Shown here: positions 20,265 to 29,458 of the stretch, in pieces
How the letters are laid out: each line of letters begins with the position of its first letter
How positions within the stretch are numbered: the stretch's first letter is position 1
DNA from: Chitinivibrionales bacterium
Lineage (GTDB): Bacteria > Fibrobacterota > Chitinivibrionia > Chitinivibrionales > WJMI01
Reading direction: 5' to 3'
Length of the DNA: 33,450 nt
NCBI GenBank assembly: GCA_014728015.1
Contig: WJMI01000280.1
Coordinates: 1 to 33,450 of the forward strand
Notes under the pieces: model-generated
The model's input: only the letters and a program-made list of their open reading frames with translations
Told to the model about the DNA's origin: nothing
The model's database searches: none
Translations under genes and position numbers: made by a program

Positions 20265-21157
20265 TATGTCCGTTCTCTGCGGAGCTTGTAGTCCTGGCCC
20301 CAGTGAAGCTTCTTTCGGAGGAGCTCGAAATAGGAGCGCTCCCCCAACTGAATAAGGTTGGTCTTTGCGCCGGCATGAGAAACGACAACCTCATCGCCCT
20401 GCCGCAGCCGCGCGGAATCAATGCCGTCGGCGCTGATCATCACGCTGGGGTTTTTCTGATTGACCACGAGCCTGACAGGCTTGTCGGACGGGAGTATGAG
20501 AGGACGCTCGGTGAGCGAGTGGGGGCAAATGGGTGTCAGCAGAAACGCGCTCACCGCCGGGTCCACGATCGGCCCTCCCGCGGAGAGCGAATAGGCCGTC
20601 GAACCGCTGGGCGTGGCCACCACGATGCCGTCAGCCTGGAAATCGGTGATGAACCTTTTGCCGTGCCATGCCGATATCGAGGTCAGCTTCGGACTGCCGG
20701 CACGATTGATGAAGATATCGTTAATTGCGGAAAACGTGCGGATGGTCTTGCGCCGGCGCCTCAGCCTTGCCTGAAGCACCATCCGGCTGATTATGCGGTA
20801 GTTGCCCCGGTGAATCTTGAGCAGCGCGGATTCGACATCTTCCGGACCGATATCGGTCAGGAAGCCGAGCGAGCCGAGATTGATGCCCACAACCGGCTTT
20901 TCCGAGAAGCTGGAGAGATGCGCGACCGCGAGAAACGTGCCGTCACCGCCAACCGATACGAGCGCCTGGCTGTTGGTGATAAGGGATCGCTGCGAGCGGG
21001 CAATGCGGGCTTTGGGCGGCAGGAGTCCCTTGAGAGACGGATGAAACAGGATCGGGATCTTGTGTGCCTGGGCCCACACGTGAATGCGCGTGAGCACGTC
21101 CACGGTTTCCGCCGTGCGCTTGAATGATACAATGCCGAGAGAATTGACGCGTTTCAC
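20264..21157 (-). CDS. nadK: NAD(+)/NADH kinase
   Basis: ALVSVGGDGTFLAVAHLSSFSEKPVVGINLGSLGFLTDI; FQADGIVVATPSGSTAYSLSAGGPIVDP; overlaps recN start as TAATG. Confidence 0.95.
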   Translation of the reverse strand: MKRVNSLGIVSFKRTAETVDVLTRIHVWAQAHKIPILFHPSLKGLLPPKARIARSQRSLITNSQALVSVGGDGTFLAVAHLSSFSEKPVVGINLGSLGFLTDIGPEDVESALLKIHRGNYRIISRMVLQARLRRRRKTIRTFSAINDIFINRAGSPKLTSISAWHGKRFITDFQADGIVVATPSGSTAYSLSAGGPIVDPAVSAFLLTPICPHSLTERPLILPSDKPVRLVVNQKNPSVMISADGIDSARLRQGDEVVVSHAGAKTNLIQLGERSYFELLRKKLHWGQDYKLRRERT

Positions 21158-21172
21158 GTCGGCCCTTTCCCC

Positions 21173-22516
21173 CTATTTCCGGTATTCACCTATCTCGTCG
21201 AGCATCGCCGCGAAACCCGGCCATCGCTGGGATAGTCCGGTATCGGCGATGCTTGTCGCACCCAGGCACTTCAGCCCGGCAACGGCGAACGCGCCGCCCA
21301 GCGACGGCGGCAGATCGTCGTCCAGATCAAATCCGTCAAGCTGCTTAGCCCCGTCGATAACAATGCCGTCCGGCATTTCCCCGTGCCGCCCGCCGAGCGC
21401 GCGCACGCAGGTGAGGATTCGTTCGATGCCGTCGGGTTCATCGTCGCGCAGTGCGCCCAGACCTCTCAACACCGATTGACCCTGGGCGAAGCATGCAAGT
21501 ACCACCATTGACGGAATGTGTGCGGCATACTGGTACAGGGGCGTGCAATCCGTCTTGCGGCCGAGGAGATCGAACCGTTGGAGCTGTATCATGCCCACAC
21601 GTCCCCCGGACGTGGCACCGGTTTCCTGGACCGCGGGACGGCACCCCATCTTGCGAAGAAGGCTGAGCACCGGCGTGGCCCATGGTTCCAAAGGCATGTT
21701 TTCGACCACCAGATTGCCCCGCTGCACCAGTCCCTTTGCGGCCAGCAGAATGCTTCCGAGGATATCGTCGCCCGGCAAGGTGATGGCCGCCTCATCGTTG
21801 GAGCCGGCCGAGAAATCGGCATTCAATAGATACGAAACCCCCTGGTCGGACTTCTTACGGGCACGCAGAAACCGCATTCGCTTGGCCAACGCTTCATTCT
21901 CGGCACCTTCGCCGGCGCTTTTCAGCGTGAACGCATATCCCAGGGCCGGAAGCAGGATGCGCAGGGGGCTCGGGAAATGGAAATCGATCTGGTGAGATAT
22001 CCTGCGCCGCAGGCCCATGGCAAGGCCGAGCAATGCGTGCAAGGCATCGGCATCTGCGGCGGCGGGTATGGCAAACGCTTCGCTTGACATGAGCGACAGG
22101 GCCGCGCCGCCGTTACGATCCTTCGACACGATCTCGCAGCCCGCGCTTCGCGCGAGAGACTGCCAGCGCGCGATCGCCTTCGCGGGCGTCTGCGCGAACA
22201 CGATGTCCTTTTTCAGGCCCAGCAGCAGGAACACGATGAAATCGCGGAAACGAAATGATGCGGCGGGAAGAGTGATCGATCCCGCATCGTCGTCCTGTCG
22301 GGGCGTCACGCGCCACTGGTCGCCCTCGGGCGCAATGTCCAGGGCCGGCGCGAGCAGCTCGCGAAGCCCCTCGGTAAGAGGGCATGATACCACCGGCGCG
22401 ATACGCATGGGCCTGCCGGCGCCGAGCGCCGTCACGCTGCTCAGGAGAAGAAGATCCGGACTGGGCGGAAGCACTATCCTTCCGCCGATTGCCTTGGCTG
22501 CTTTCACCGTAAGCAC
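21173..22516 (-). CDS. EPSP synthase (AroA)-family protein, highly degenerate active site
   Basis: ORF 21173..22624; likely GTG start 22516 just after tyrA. Fold-level similarity: AITLPGDDILGSILLAAKGLVQRGNLVVENMPLEPWATPVLSLLRKMGC; IPSMVVLACFAQGQSVLRGLGALRDDEPDGIERILTCVRALGG; LSQRWPGFAAMLDEIG. Confidence 0.7.
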   Translation of the reverse strand: MLTVKAAKAIGGRIVLPPSPDLLLLSSVTALGAGRPMRIAPVVSCPLTEGLRELLAPALDIAPEGDQWRVTPRQDDDAGSITLPAASFRFRDFIVFLLLGLKKDIVFAQTPAKAIARWQSLARSAGCEIVSKDRNGGAALSLMSSEAFAIPAAADADALHALLGLAMGLRRRISHQIDFHFPSPLRILLPALGYAFTLKSAGEGAENEALAKRMRFLRARKKSDQGVSYLLNADFSAGSNDEAAITLPGDDILGSILLAAKGLVQRGNLVVENMPLEPWATPVLSLLRKMGCRPAVQETGATSGGRVGMIQLQRFDLLGRKTDCTPLYQYAAHIPSMVVLACFAQGQSVLRGLGALRDDEPDGIERILTCVRALGGRHGEMPDGIVIDGAKQLDGFDLDDDLPPSLGGAFAVAGLKCLGATSIADTGLSQRWPGFAAMLDEIGEYRK

Positions 22517-22520
22517 AACG

Positions 22521-23642
22521 TCATTTCCTTTCCCATGCCGAGAACCCGTGCCGCCCGAGGACCTCGATGGCCCGGATTGCGGTCGCCTGACCGTCAAACC
22601 CCAGCTTGATCGTGCCGCCTTCACCCTCGCGCACCTTGACGACTTCTATGTCTTTGATGTTGATATTCTCCGCAGCGAGCGACTGCGAAATCGACGCTAT
22701 GATGCCGGGCTGGTCCTTTGCCACCACCAGGACTTCGTGCAGCGGGTTGATGAATCCCTTGCGGTCCGATGGTATCTGCTCGCGCGCCCGTTGTGCCCGG
22801 TCGAATTGCTCGCCGAGATTGTCATCGAACAGGTCCGCGCGCATGCGCGTGAGAAGCTGCGCGCACGCATCCAGGATCGGCGCGATCGTTTCCTTATTTG
22901 TCGTGAGAATGTCGTGCCACATGGCATAGGGCGCCGAGGCAATGCGTGTGACGTCCCTGAATCCGCCGGCCGCCAGTTGCAGCGTCCCGGGCAGCCGATC
23001 GTCGGCCGCTTTCGCGAGGTTTACAAGGGCGACGGCAAGCAGGTGCGGAACGTGGCTCACCGTGGCCGCTATCGTGTCATGGACCTCGGGGTCGAGAAAC
23101 GCGTGCCGGCACCCGAGATACCGCTTGAGAAACGCGGCGAACGCGGTGTCGCGATCCGCGGGCGCGCCGCCGGGCGGCGTGAGTACGTAGAGCGCGTTCT
23201 GAAAGAGATACGGGTCGGCGGCGGACGGCCCGCTTTTCTCGGAACCGGACATGGGATGCCCGCCGACAAAATGCACGTGTTCGGGAAGAAACTCCCGCGC
23301 CGCCCCGACAATCGTACGTTTCGTGCTGCCGACGTCGGTCACCAGCAGGCCCTCCGGGAGAGAAAGCGAACCGAGCTTTTCAAGGCATTCGATAATGGCC
23401 AGGATGGGAGAGCAGATGAACACGGCATCGGCCCGTGCCACAGCGTCACTGAGCGCATCATAGCCGTATCCTTCGTCGATACACCCGAGGTTTTTCGCGG
23501 TCTGGATTGCCGCCGGCGAGGAAAGGCCGATGATGGTTCCGTCAAACCCCGATGCTTTCAGCGCCAGCCCGAGCGAGCCGCCCAGAAGGCCGACACTGTG
23601 AATCACGATCGTGCGGGGAACCACTGGTGTCGTCTCGTTCAC
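22521..23642 (-). CDS. tyrA: Prephenate/arogenate dehydrogenase with C-terminal ACT domain
   Basis: IHSVGLLGGSLGLALKASGF; VTDVGSTKRTIV; FVGGHPMSGSEKSG; VSHVPHLLAVAL; ACT-like EVLVVAKDQPGIIASISQSLAAENINIKDIEVV. Confidence 0.92.
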   Translation of the reverse strand: MNETTPVVPRTIVIHSVGLLGGSLGLALKASGFDGTIIGLSSPAAIQTAKNLGCIDEGYGYDALSDAVARADAVFICSPILAIIECLEKLGSLSLPEGLLVTDVGSTKRTIVGAAREFLPEHVHFVGGHPMSGSEKSGPSAADPYLFQNALYVLTPPGGAPADRDTAFAAFLKRYLGCRHAFLDPEVHDTIAATVSHVPHLLAVALVNLAKAADDRLPGTLQLAAGGFRDVTRIASAPYAMWHDILTTNKETIAPILDACAQLLTRMRADLFDDNLGEQFDRAQRAREQIPSDRKGFINPLHEVLVVAKDQPGIIASISQSLAAENINIKDIEVVKVREGEGGTIKLGFDGQATAIRAIEVLGRHGFSAWERK

Positions 23643-24385
23643 GCGGCAACGTCCTTCCGGTGAAGAAGGTACTGTACTTCGCCCTGCTTGGTGAGGGGAA
23701 TCACGGCATCGCGATAGAACTGGATTATCACTTCGGTATTGACTATGCTGCGGATGTCATGATTGACCTGTGTTTGAATATGCCCGGCCTTCGCCCGGAC
23801 CCGGGCGCAGATCTGGTCCTCGACATCACGGCGCGTGAGGAGCTGAAGGATCCCCTCGCTGTCGCCCGATGCGATGCGATCGCGATACCGATCCGGATCG
23901 CCCCGATATTTGCTTTCCGCCACATACAACGCTCCGTAGTGCACCCGGCGGGCGACCGCCTGCAGCGCCATGACATCATGCTCCACGCTCGACCCGTACT
24001 GGCCGTCGTCCCCGTCGGGGCACAGCCTGGGCAGCAAGGCAAAATACGCCTCGGCTATGCGCGATGAAACGTTCACGCAGTCGTAGTCGTCGACCGCCAG
24101 GCAGGTGGGGGCCAGCGTGACCGCGCGCTTTGGTGGCGGAAGATTTCCGGTGAACGGGCGTTCCTCGGGCACGCAGAACCTGCCGAAATGCGCATCCATT
24201 TCCTCCTGGTATCGCAGCCGCACGTCGAACAGGCTTTCGCGTTCGGCGCCCTCGAAACCGCTCTGGCCGGGCTGGTATGCCGCGGCATTGACTCTGAACT
24301 GCGCGCGGTCTATCAGCTTCATAATGATAGTCTCCTCGAGGCCCTCGAGCTGCGCGGCTATCAGATGTAAATCCAGTTGTTTCAT
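23639..24385 (-). CDS. Chorismate mutase, eukaryotic (yeast Aro7 / plant CM)-like AroQ type
   Basis: ATG 24385 after GGGAGG. LEETIIMKLIDRAQF, GSSVEHDVMALQAVARRVHYGALYVAESKYRGDPDRYRDRI, LLTRRDVEDQI, FYRDAVIPLTKQGEVQYLLHR align with yeast Aro7p (recalled: [49 protein letters not shown]). Confidence 0.85.
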   Translation of the reverse strand: MKQLDLHLIAAQLEGLEETIIMKLIDRAQFRVNAAAYQPGQSGFEGAERESLFDVRLRYQEEMDAHFGRFCVPEERPFTGNLPPPKRAVTLAPTCLAVDDYDCVNVSSRIAEAYFALLPRLCPDGDDGQYGSSVEHDVMALQAVARRVHYGALYVAESKYRGDPDRYRDRIASGDSEGILQLLTRRDVEDQICARVRAKAGHIQTQVNHDIRSIVNTEVIIQFYRDAVIPLTKQGEVQYLLHRKDVAA

Positions 24386-25203
24386 CGGCGCCTCCCGGAA
24401 GGGCATATGGTGGCCTTCCTGAACCGGCGGACCGCGCGCCCGATTGCCGCAAGCATTGCCCCGGTATGCGCGTGTTCCTTCTCGACAATGCTCACGAGCC
24501 TGCTGCCGACAATGGCCCCGTCGGCGCCGGCATCCCGCACCTCTGCCACGTGCCGGGGTGAGGACAGGCCGAATCCCACGCACAGGGGAAGAGAAGTCAG
24601 CCCGCGCAACCGCCGTATGGTCTGGCGCACCGATGTGCTGAAATCCCTGTGTACGCCCGTAGTGCCCAGACGGCTTACGACATACACGAATGCGCTGGTC
24701 TGCCTGCAGATGAACCGGATGCGTTCGGGCGGGGTCAGCTCCGACACGATAAACACGCTGGCCAGGCCGTGTTTGCGCATCGCCTTGAGAAGGTCGCGCG
24801 ATTCCTCGGGCGGCATATCAGCCACCAGAAGGCTGTCGATGCCCGCATCCGCCGCGGCGGCGCAGAATGCCTCACAGCCCAGGTGATGCATCGTATTTGC
24901 ATAGAGCAGAAGGCCGAACGGCGCATCGGTCGCGGCCCTCAGCCGCCGGATCATGGCGAAAAACCGCGCCGGGGTGATGCCTGATGCGATGGCGCGCTGC
25001 GCCGCCCGCTGATTGACCGGGCCGTCGGCCATGGGATCGGAGAACGGATACCCGATCTCGAGGATATCCGCGCCGGCCGAAAGATACGCCCGCAGGATCT
25101 TTTCGCTCGTCCGCAGGTCCGGGTCGCCGGCCACCGCGAAGGGCACGAACGCGATCCGGTTCTGTTTTCTTACCGCTGAAAAGGCGTTGTCGTACCGGCT
25201 CAT
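24382..25203 (-). CDS. trpA: Tryptophan synthase alpha subunit
   Basis: ATG 25203; [69 protein letters not shown]. Confidence 0.95.
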   Translation of the reverse strand: MSRYDNAFSAVRKQNRIAFVPFAVAGDPDLRTSEKILRAYLSAGADILEIGYPFSDPMADGPVNQRAAQRAIASGITPARFFAMIRRLRAATDAPFGLLLYANTMHHLGCEAFCAAAADAGIDSLLVADMPPEESRDLLKAMRKHGLASVFIVSELTPPERIRFICRQTSAFVYVVSRLGTTGVHRDFSTSVRQTIRRLRGLTSLPLCVGFGLSSPRHVAEVRDAGADGAIVGSRLVSIVEKEHAHTGAMLAAIGRAVRRFRKATICPSGRRR

Positions 25204-26402
25204 ATCTTCAACCCGGCAGCATCGGCGATGTGGTGGATGTCCTTGTCGCCGCGGCCCGAAAGGTTGAGCACCATGATTGACTTCCTGGGCATCTTCGGCG
25301 CCCGGCGCATGGCGTAGGCAACCGCATGCGCGGATTCGAGCGCGGGAATGATGCCTTCCTTCTCGCACAGCATTTTAAATGCCGCGATGGTCTGCTTGTC
25401 GGTGGCATGCGTATACCGTGCCCGCCCCTGGGTGTGCAGGAGGGCGTGCTCAGGACCTACGCCGCTGTAGTCGAGTCCCGCCGAAATGGAATGGGTCGTG
25501 GCAATCTGCCCGTTTGTATCCTGGAGAATGTACGAATAGTAGCCGTGCAGCACGCCCGTGCGGGACTGCCGCGAGGGTGTCAACCGGACGGCGTGCTTCG
25601 CGGTCCGCAGGCCGAGCCCGCCAGCTTCCACCCCGACGAGCTTCACCGATGTATCCTTGAGAAACGCGCCGAATATGCCAATCGCGTTGGAGCCGCCGCC
25701 CACGCACGCAACGACCTCGTCGGGAAGCCGGCCCGTCTGGCGCAGGACCTGCCGGCGGGTTTCCCGTCCGATGACCGACTGGAAATCACGCACGATGGTC
25801 GGATAGGGATGCGGCCCCAGCGCCGACCCCAGGACATAGTGGGTCGAGCGGACGGTCCGGGTCCAGTCGCGCAGCGCCTCGTTGACCGCATCCTTGAGCG
25901 TCCTGCTTCCGCTGTCAACCGGCAGTACCGTGCATCCCAGAAGGTTCATGCGAAAGACGTTCGGCTGCTGGCGCTCCATGTCGACGGTGCCCATGTAGAC
26001 AGTGCACTTGAGGCCGAGAAGCGCGGCCGCGGTGGCGGTAGCCACGCCGTGCTGTCCCGCGCCGGTCTCGGCGATAATACGTTTCTTGCCCATATGGCGC
26101 GCCAGCAGAGCCTGGCCGAGCGAGTTGGTGATCTTGTGGGCGCCCGTATGGTTCAAGTCTTCGCGCTTCAGATATATCTGCGCGCCCCCCAGGTACCCGG
26201 AGAGGCTTTTGGCGTGATACAGGGGGGTCGGGCGGCCGTTGTAGGTGCGCAACAGATCGCGAAAGGTGCGTTGAAACGCGCGGTCACGCTTGATCGCCGC
26301 ATACGCGTCTTCCAGCTCGTTCAGCGCGGGCATCAGGGTTTCCGGCGCGAAACGGCCGCCGTATTCGCCGAAGTATCCTTTTCGTTTTCGCGATCGCCCC
26401 AT
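25200..26402 (-). CDS. trpB: Tryptophan synthase beta subunit
   Basis: [95 protein letters not shown]. Confidence 0.97.
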   Translation of the reverse strand: MGRSRKRKGYFGEYGGRFAPETLMPALNELEDAYAAIKRDRAFQRTFRDLLRTYNGRPTPLYHAKSLSGYLGGAQIYLKREDLNHTGAHKITNSLGQALLARHMGKKRIIAETGAGQHGVATATAAALLGLKCTVYMGTVDMERQQPNVFRMNLLGCTVLPVDSGSRTLKDAVNEALRDWTRTVRSTHYVLGSALGPHPYPTIVRDFQSVIGRETRRQVLRQTGRLPDEVVACVGGGSNAIGIFGAFLKDTSVKLVGVEAGGLGLRTAKHAVRLTPSRQSRTGVLHGYYSYILQDTNGQIATTHSISAGLDYSGVGPEHALLHTQGRARYTHATDKQTIAAFKMLCEKEGIIPALESAHAVAYAMRRAPKMPRKSIMVLNLSGRGDKDIHHIADAAGLKI

Positions 26403-26414
26403 GAGCCCACGACC

Positions 26415-27371
26415 TCAGTTTACAATGCGGCATAGACGTCCGGCGCGCAGTCCCGACAGGAACCGCCTGCCGGGCGTAAACGACCATGCCACGCAGACTA
26501 CCGCGCCCTTGAACAAATGCCCGCCGACCGGCCCGGTGTAGCGCGAGTCAAAACCGTCGCGCCAGTTGTCGGCAACCAGGAAATAGTATGATTCCTTGAC
26601 ACGGTACGTATCAACCGCGCTCCCGTCGCGTGTGAGCGAGAACCCGAGGGAGACACTGTTGCCGGTCAGTACCGCCGCGAGGTATTCCTCGAGACGGTCC
26701 CAGAAAAACCACTGGTTCGCCAGATGCGCCGGGACCTCCCCGAGCGGACCCTTGTACAGACTGAAATCGCTGATGAAGTAGTCGGCAACAATGCTGTCGT
26801 CAACCTGTATCCACGGCTGGAGAATATACTTCCTCGGGGAATTTTCTTGTTGTATGACAGCCCACAGAAAAATGAAGTCGCGGAGGGTGAGGGTGTCGAG
26901 TGCATAGGTGTCGCCGGGAACCGGGAGGCGGAAGGGATCGATCCAATCGCGGGGCGAGTACCCGGGCGGCAGCACATCGGCGCTGTCCTCCTTGCCCACG
27001 AGCTTTTCGGTGGGTTCGTTGAGTATCGATACGATGCCGTTGCTGATGCTGACGATGTCGCCGGGAATGCCCGCGATGCGGAGGCAGCCGAGGTCGGTAT
27101 CGTTGCGCGGATGCCGGAACACCACCGGCGTCCGGCGCGAGAGACGCACGAACCATTGCAGCGGCGGGGCGCAGGCCGCGCGCGACAGAAGCACCCGGTC
27201 GCCCGGGAGCAGCGCGGGCATCATCTGATCGGTCGTGATCAATACGGTGTCGAACAGGGCCCACTTGACCGCAACGCCGGCCAGTACGGCGATCAGGAGC
27301 AGTTTCACGACACGGTATGCCATGAGCCTGAAGTCAAGCGGCGCGCGCTGCTGAGTGTGCGTGCCGTTCAT
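26415..27371 (-). CDS. Signal peptidase I-family protein, catalytic Ser/Lys apparently substituted
   Basis: N-terminal TM; box B TTDQMMPALLPGDRVLL; box D LGCLRIAGIPGDIVSI; box E FLVADNWRDGFDSRYTGPVGGHLFKG. Confidence 0.78.
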   Translation of the reverse strand: MNGTHTQQRAPLDFRLMAYRVVKLLLIAVLAGVAVKWALFDTVLITTDQMMPALLPGDRVLLSRAACAPPLQWFVRLSRRTPVVFRHPRNDTDLGCLRIAGIPGDIVSISNGIVSILNEPTEKLVGKEDSADVLPPGYSPRDWIDPFRLPVPGDTYALDTLTLRDFIFLWAVIQQENSPRKYILQPWIQVDDSIVADYFISDFSLYKGPLGEVPAHLANQWFFWDRLEEYLAAVLTGNSVSLGFSLTRDGSAVDTYRVKESYYFLVADNWRDGFDSRYTGPVGGHLFKGAVVCVAWSFTPGRRFLSGLRAGRLCRIVN

Positions 27372-27372
27372 G

Positions 27373-29172
27373 CTATTCCCTCGAAAGCACCGCGAGGAAC
27401 GCCTCCTGCGGGATTTCCACGTTGCCTATCTGCTTCATGCGTTTTCTCCCTTCCTTCTGCTTCTCCAGGAGCTTGCGCTTCCGCGTGATATCGCCGCCGT
27501 AGCACTTGGACGTGACATCCTTGCGAAACGGCTTGACCGTGGTCCGCGCGATAACGCGTGTGCCGATAGCCGCTTGAATGGCGACCGGAAACATCTGGCG
27601 CGGAATGCGCTCCTTCAGCTTGGACGTGATCGATTGACCGTACGAGTATGCGGTGTCGCGATGCACGATCGCGGAAAACGCATCGACAGGCGCGCCGTTG
27701 ATAAGCACGTCGATTTTGACCAGATCCTCGTCGGTGTACCCGTCAAACTCGTAATCCATGGATGCATACCCGCGGGAGACACTCTTGAGCCGGTCGAAGA
27801 AATCCACAATCAGCTCTGCCAGCGGTATGCGATACGTGAGGTTGACCCGCGTCTGCTCGAGATATTCCATTGAACCCATCTGGCCGCGCTTTTCCTCGCA
27901 AAGCTTGATGATGGCGCCGACGTGGTCGGCGGGCGTGATAATCTGCACTCTTGCGATGGGCTCGCGAATGGATACGATGCTTTGGGGCGACGGCAGCTTG
28001 GCCGGGGAATCGATGTATACCGCCGTCGTATCTTTTGTTGCAATTTCATACTTGACGTTAGGGACCGTGGTGATAATATCGACGTTGTATTCCCTGAGGA
28101 GGCGTTCCTGCACGACCTCCATGTGCAGCAGGCCGAGAAAACCCGCCCGGAAGCCGAAGCCGAGCGCAGTGGACGTTTCCGGCTCGAAACTGATGGCGGC
28201 ATCGTTGAGCTTCAGCTTGTCGAGTGCCGCGCGCAGGTCCTCATAGTCGGCCTTGTCAATCGGGTACAGGCCGCTGAACACCATGGGCTTCACTTCGACA
28301 TACCCCGCAACCGGCTCGGCGGCGGGGCGGCGACGCGTAGTGACCGTGTCGCCGATCTTGATGTCCGAGAGGTTCCTGATAGTGGCCATCACGTAGCCGA
28401 CCTCACCGGCCCGGAGCAATTCCTCTGGTACGAATCCCAGCCTGAAACAACCGACTTCATCGGTTTCGTATTCGCGGTCGTTGGCGAAGAACCGGATTTC
28501 TTCGTTTTTTCTCAACTCGCCGTCGAACAGGCGCACGTACGCAATCGCGCCGCGGTATGAATCGAATACCGAGTCGAACACGAGCGCCCGCAGCGGCTGT
28601 GACGGATCCCCTCTTGGTGAAGGGATGTCGGTGATAATCCGGTCGAGAACCGCCGCGACACCTTCGCCGGTCTTCGCGCTGCAGTGGATAATGCCCGACG
28701 GGTCCACGCCGAGCAGATCGGCAACCTGGCGGCCGACTTCCTGAGGGTGGGCCGACGGCAGATCAATCTTGTTCAGGACCGGGATTATCGCGAGATCGTG
28801 CTCAAGCGCGAGATAGATATTGGTCAGCGTCTGGGCCTCGATCCCCTGCGTGGCATCCACTACCACCACCGCGCCTTCACACGCAGCAAGAGAGCGCGAA
28901 ACCTCATACGTGAAATCGACATGGCCGGGCGTGTCGATGAGATTCAACGTGTAGCGGCCCCCTCCGGGAGCAGCATACTCCATCCGGACAGGATGCGATT
29001 TGATCGTGATCCCGCGCTCCCGCTCCAGATCCATGTTGTCCAGGATCTGCTCCATCATCCTGTCCTTGCTTACCGTGTCGGTCAGCTCCAGAAGCCGGTC
29101 GGCAAGCGTGGACTTACCATGATCGATATGGGCGATTATGCAGAAATTACGGATATTATCTCTGTAGTCCAC
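27373..29172 (-). CDS. lepA: Elongation factor 4 (LepA)
   Basis: [61 protein letters not shown]-terminal [40 protein letters not shown]. Confidence 0.98.
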   Translation of the reverse strand: MDYRDNIRNFCIIAHIDHGKSTLADRLLELTDTVSKDRMMEQILDNMDLERERGITIKSHPVRMEYAAPGGGRYTLNLIDTPGHVDFTYEVSRSLAACEGAVVVVDATQGIEAQTLTNIYLALEHDLAIIPVLNKIDLPSAHPQEVGRQVADLLGVDPSGIIHCSAKTGEGVAAVLDRIITDIPSPRGDPSQPLRALVFDSVFDSYRGAIAYVRLFDGELRKNEEIRFFANDREYETDEVGCFRLGFVPEELLRAGEVGYVMATIRNLSDIKIGDTVTTRRRPAAEPVAGYVEVKPMVFSGLYPIDKADYEDLRAALDKLKLNDAAISFEPETSTALGFGFRAGFLGLLHMEVVQERLLREYNVDIITTVPNVKYEIATKDTTAVYIDSPAKLPSPQSIVSIREPIARVQIITPADHVGAIIKLCEEKRGQMGSMEYLEQTRVNLTYRIPLAELIVDFFDRLKSVSRGYASMDYEFDGYTDEDLVKIDVLINGAPVDAFSAIVHRDTAYSYGQSITSKLKERIPRQMFPVAIQAAIGTRVIARTTVKPFRKDVTSKCYGGDITRKRKLLEKQKEGRKRMKQIGNVEIPQEAFLAVLSRE

Positions 29173-29458
29173 AGTGATGTCTGCCTGCGCGTTTGGGCAC
29201 GAGAGAATGACGGGCCCATGCTTTTTGGCTTTGTGCCCTCGAACGCCTGAAGCGTCCGCGGCAAAAAGCTGCCGCTATCGCGACAAATCCTTGAAAAATA
29301 TACAACGTGCAGGGCGATCCACGGTGCCGCGTACCGGCGATTGTAGTGCAAAGGACATGAGAACCAACAATAGCCCTTCACGTGGATTTGGACGATATAA
29401 TTGGATATAATATTGTATAGCGCCAAGGCGTATCAGTTGAGACTCAAGGGGGGATCTC

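Noticed and set aside
22017-23663. 548-aa + strand ORF
   Set aside because: Antisense shadow of tyrA and the aroA-like gene; low-complexity R/A/G-rich translation without motifs.
25326-26435. 369-aa + strand ORF
   Set aside because: Antisense to trpB, which is unambiguous.
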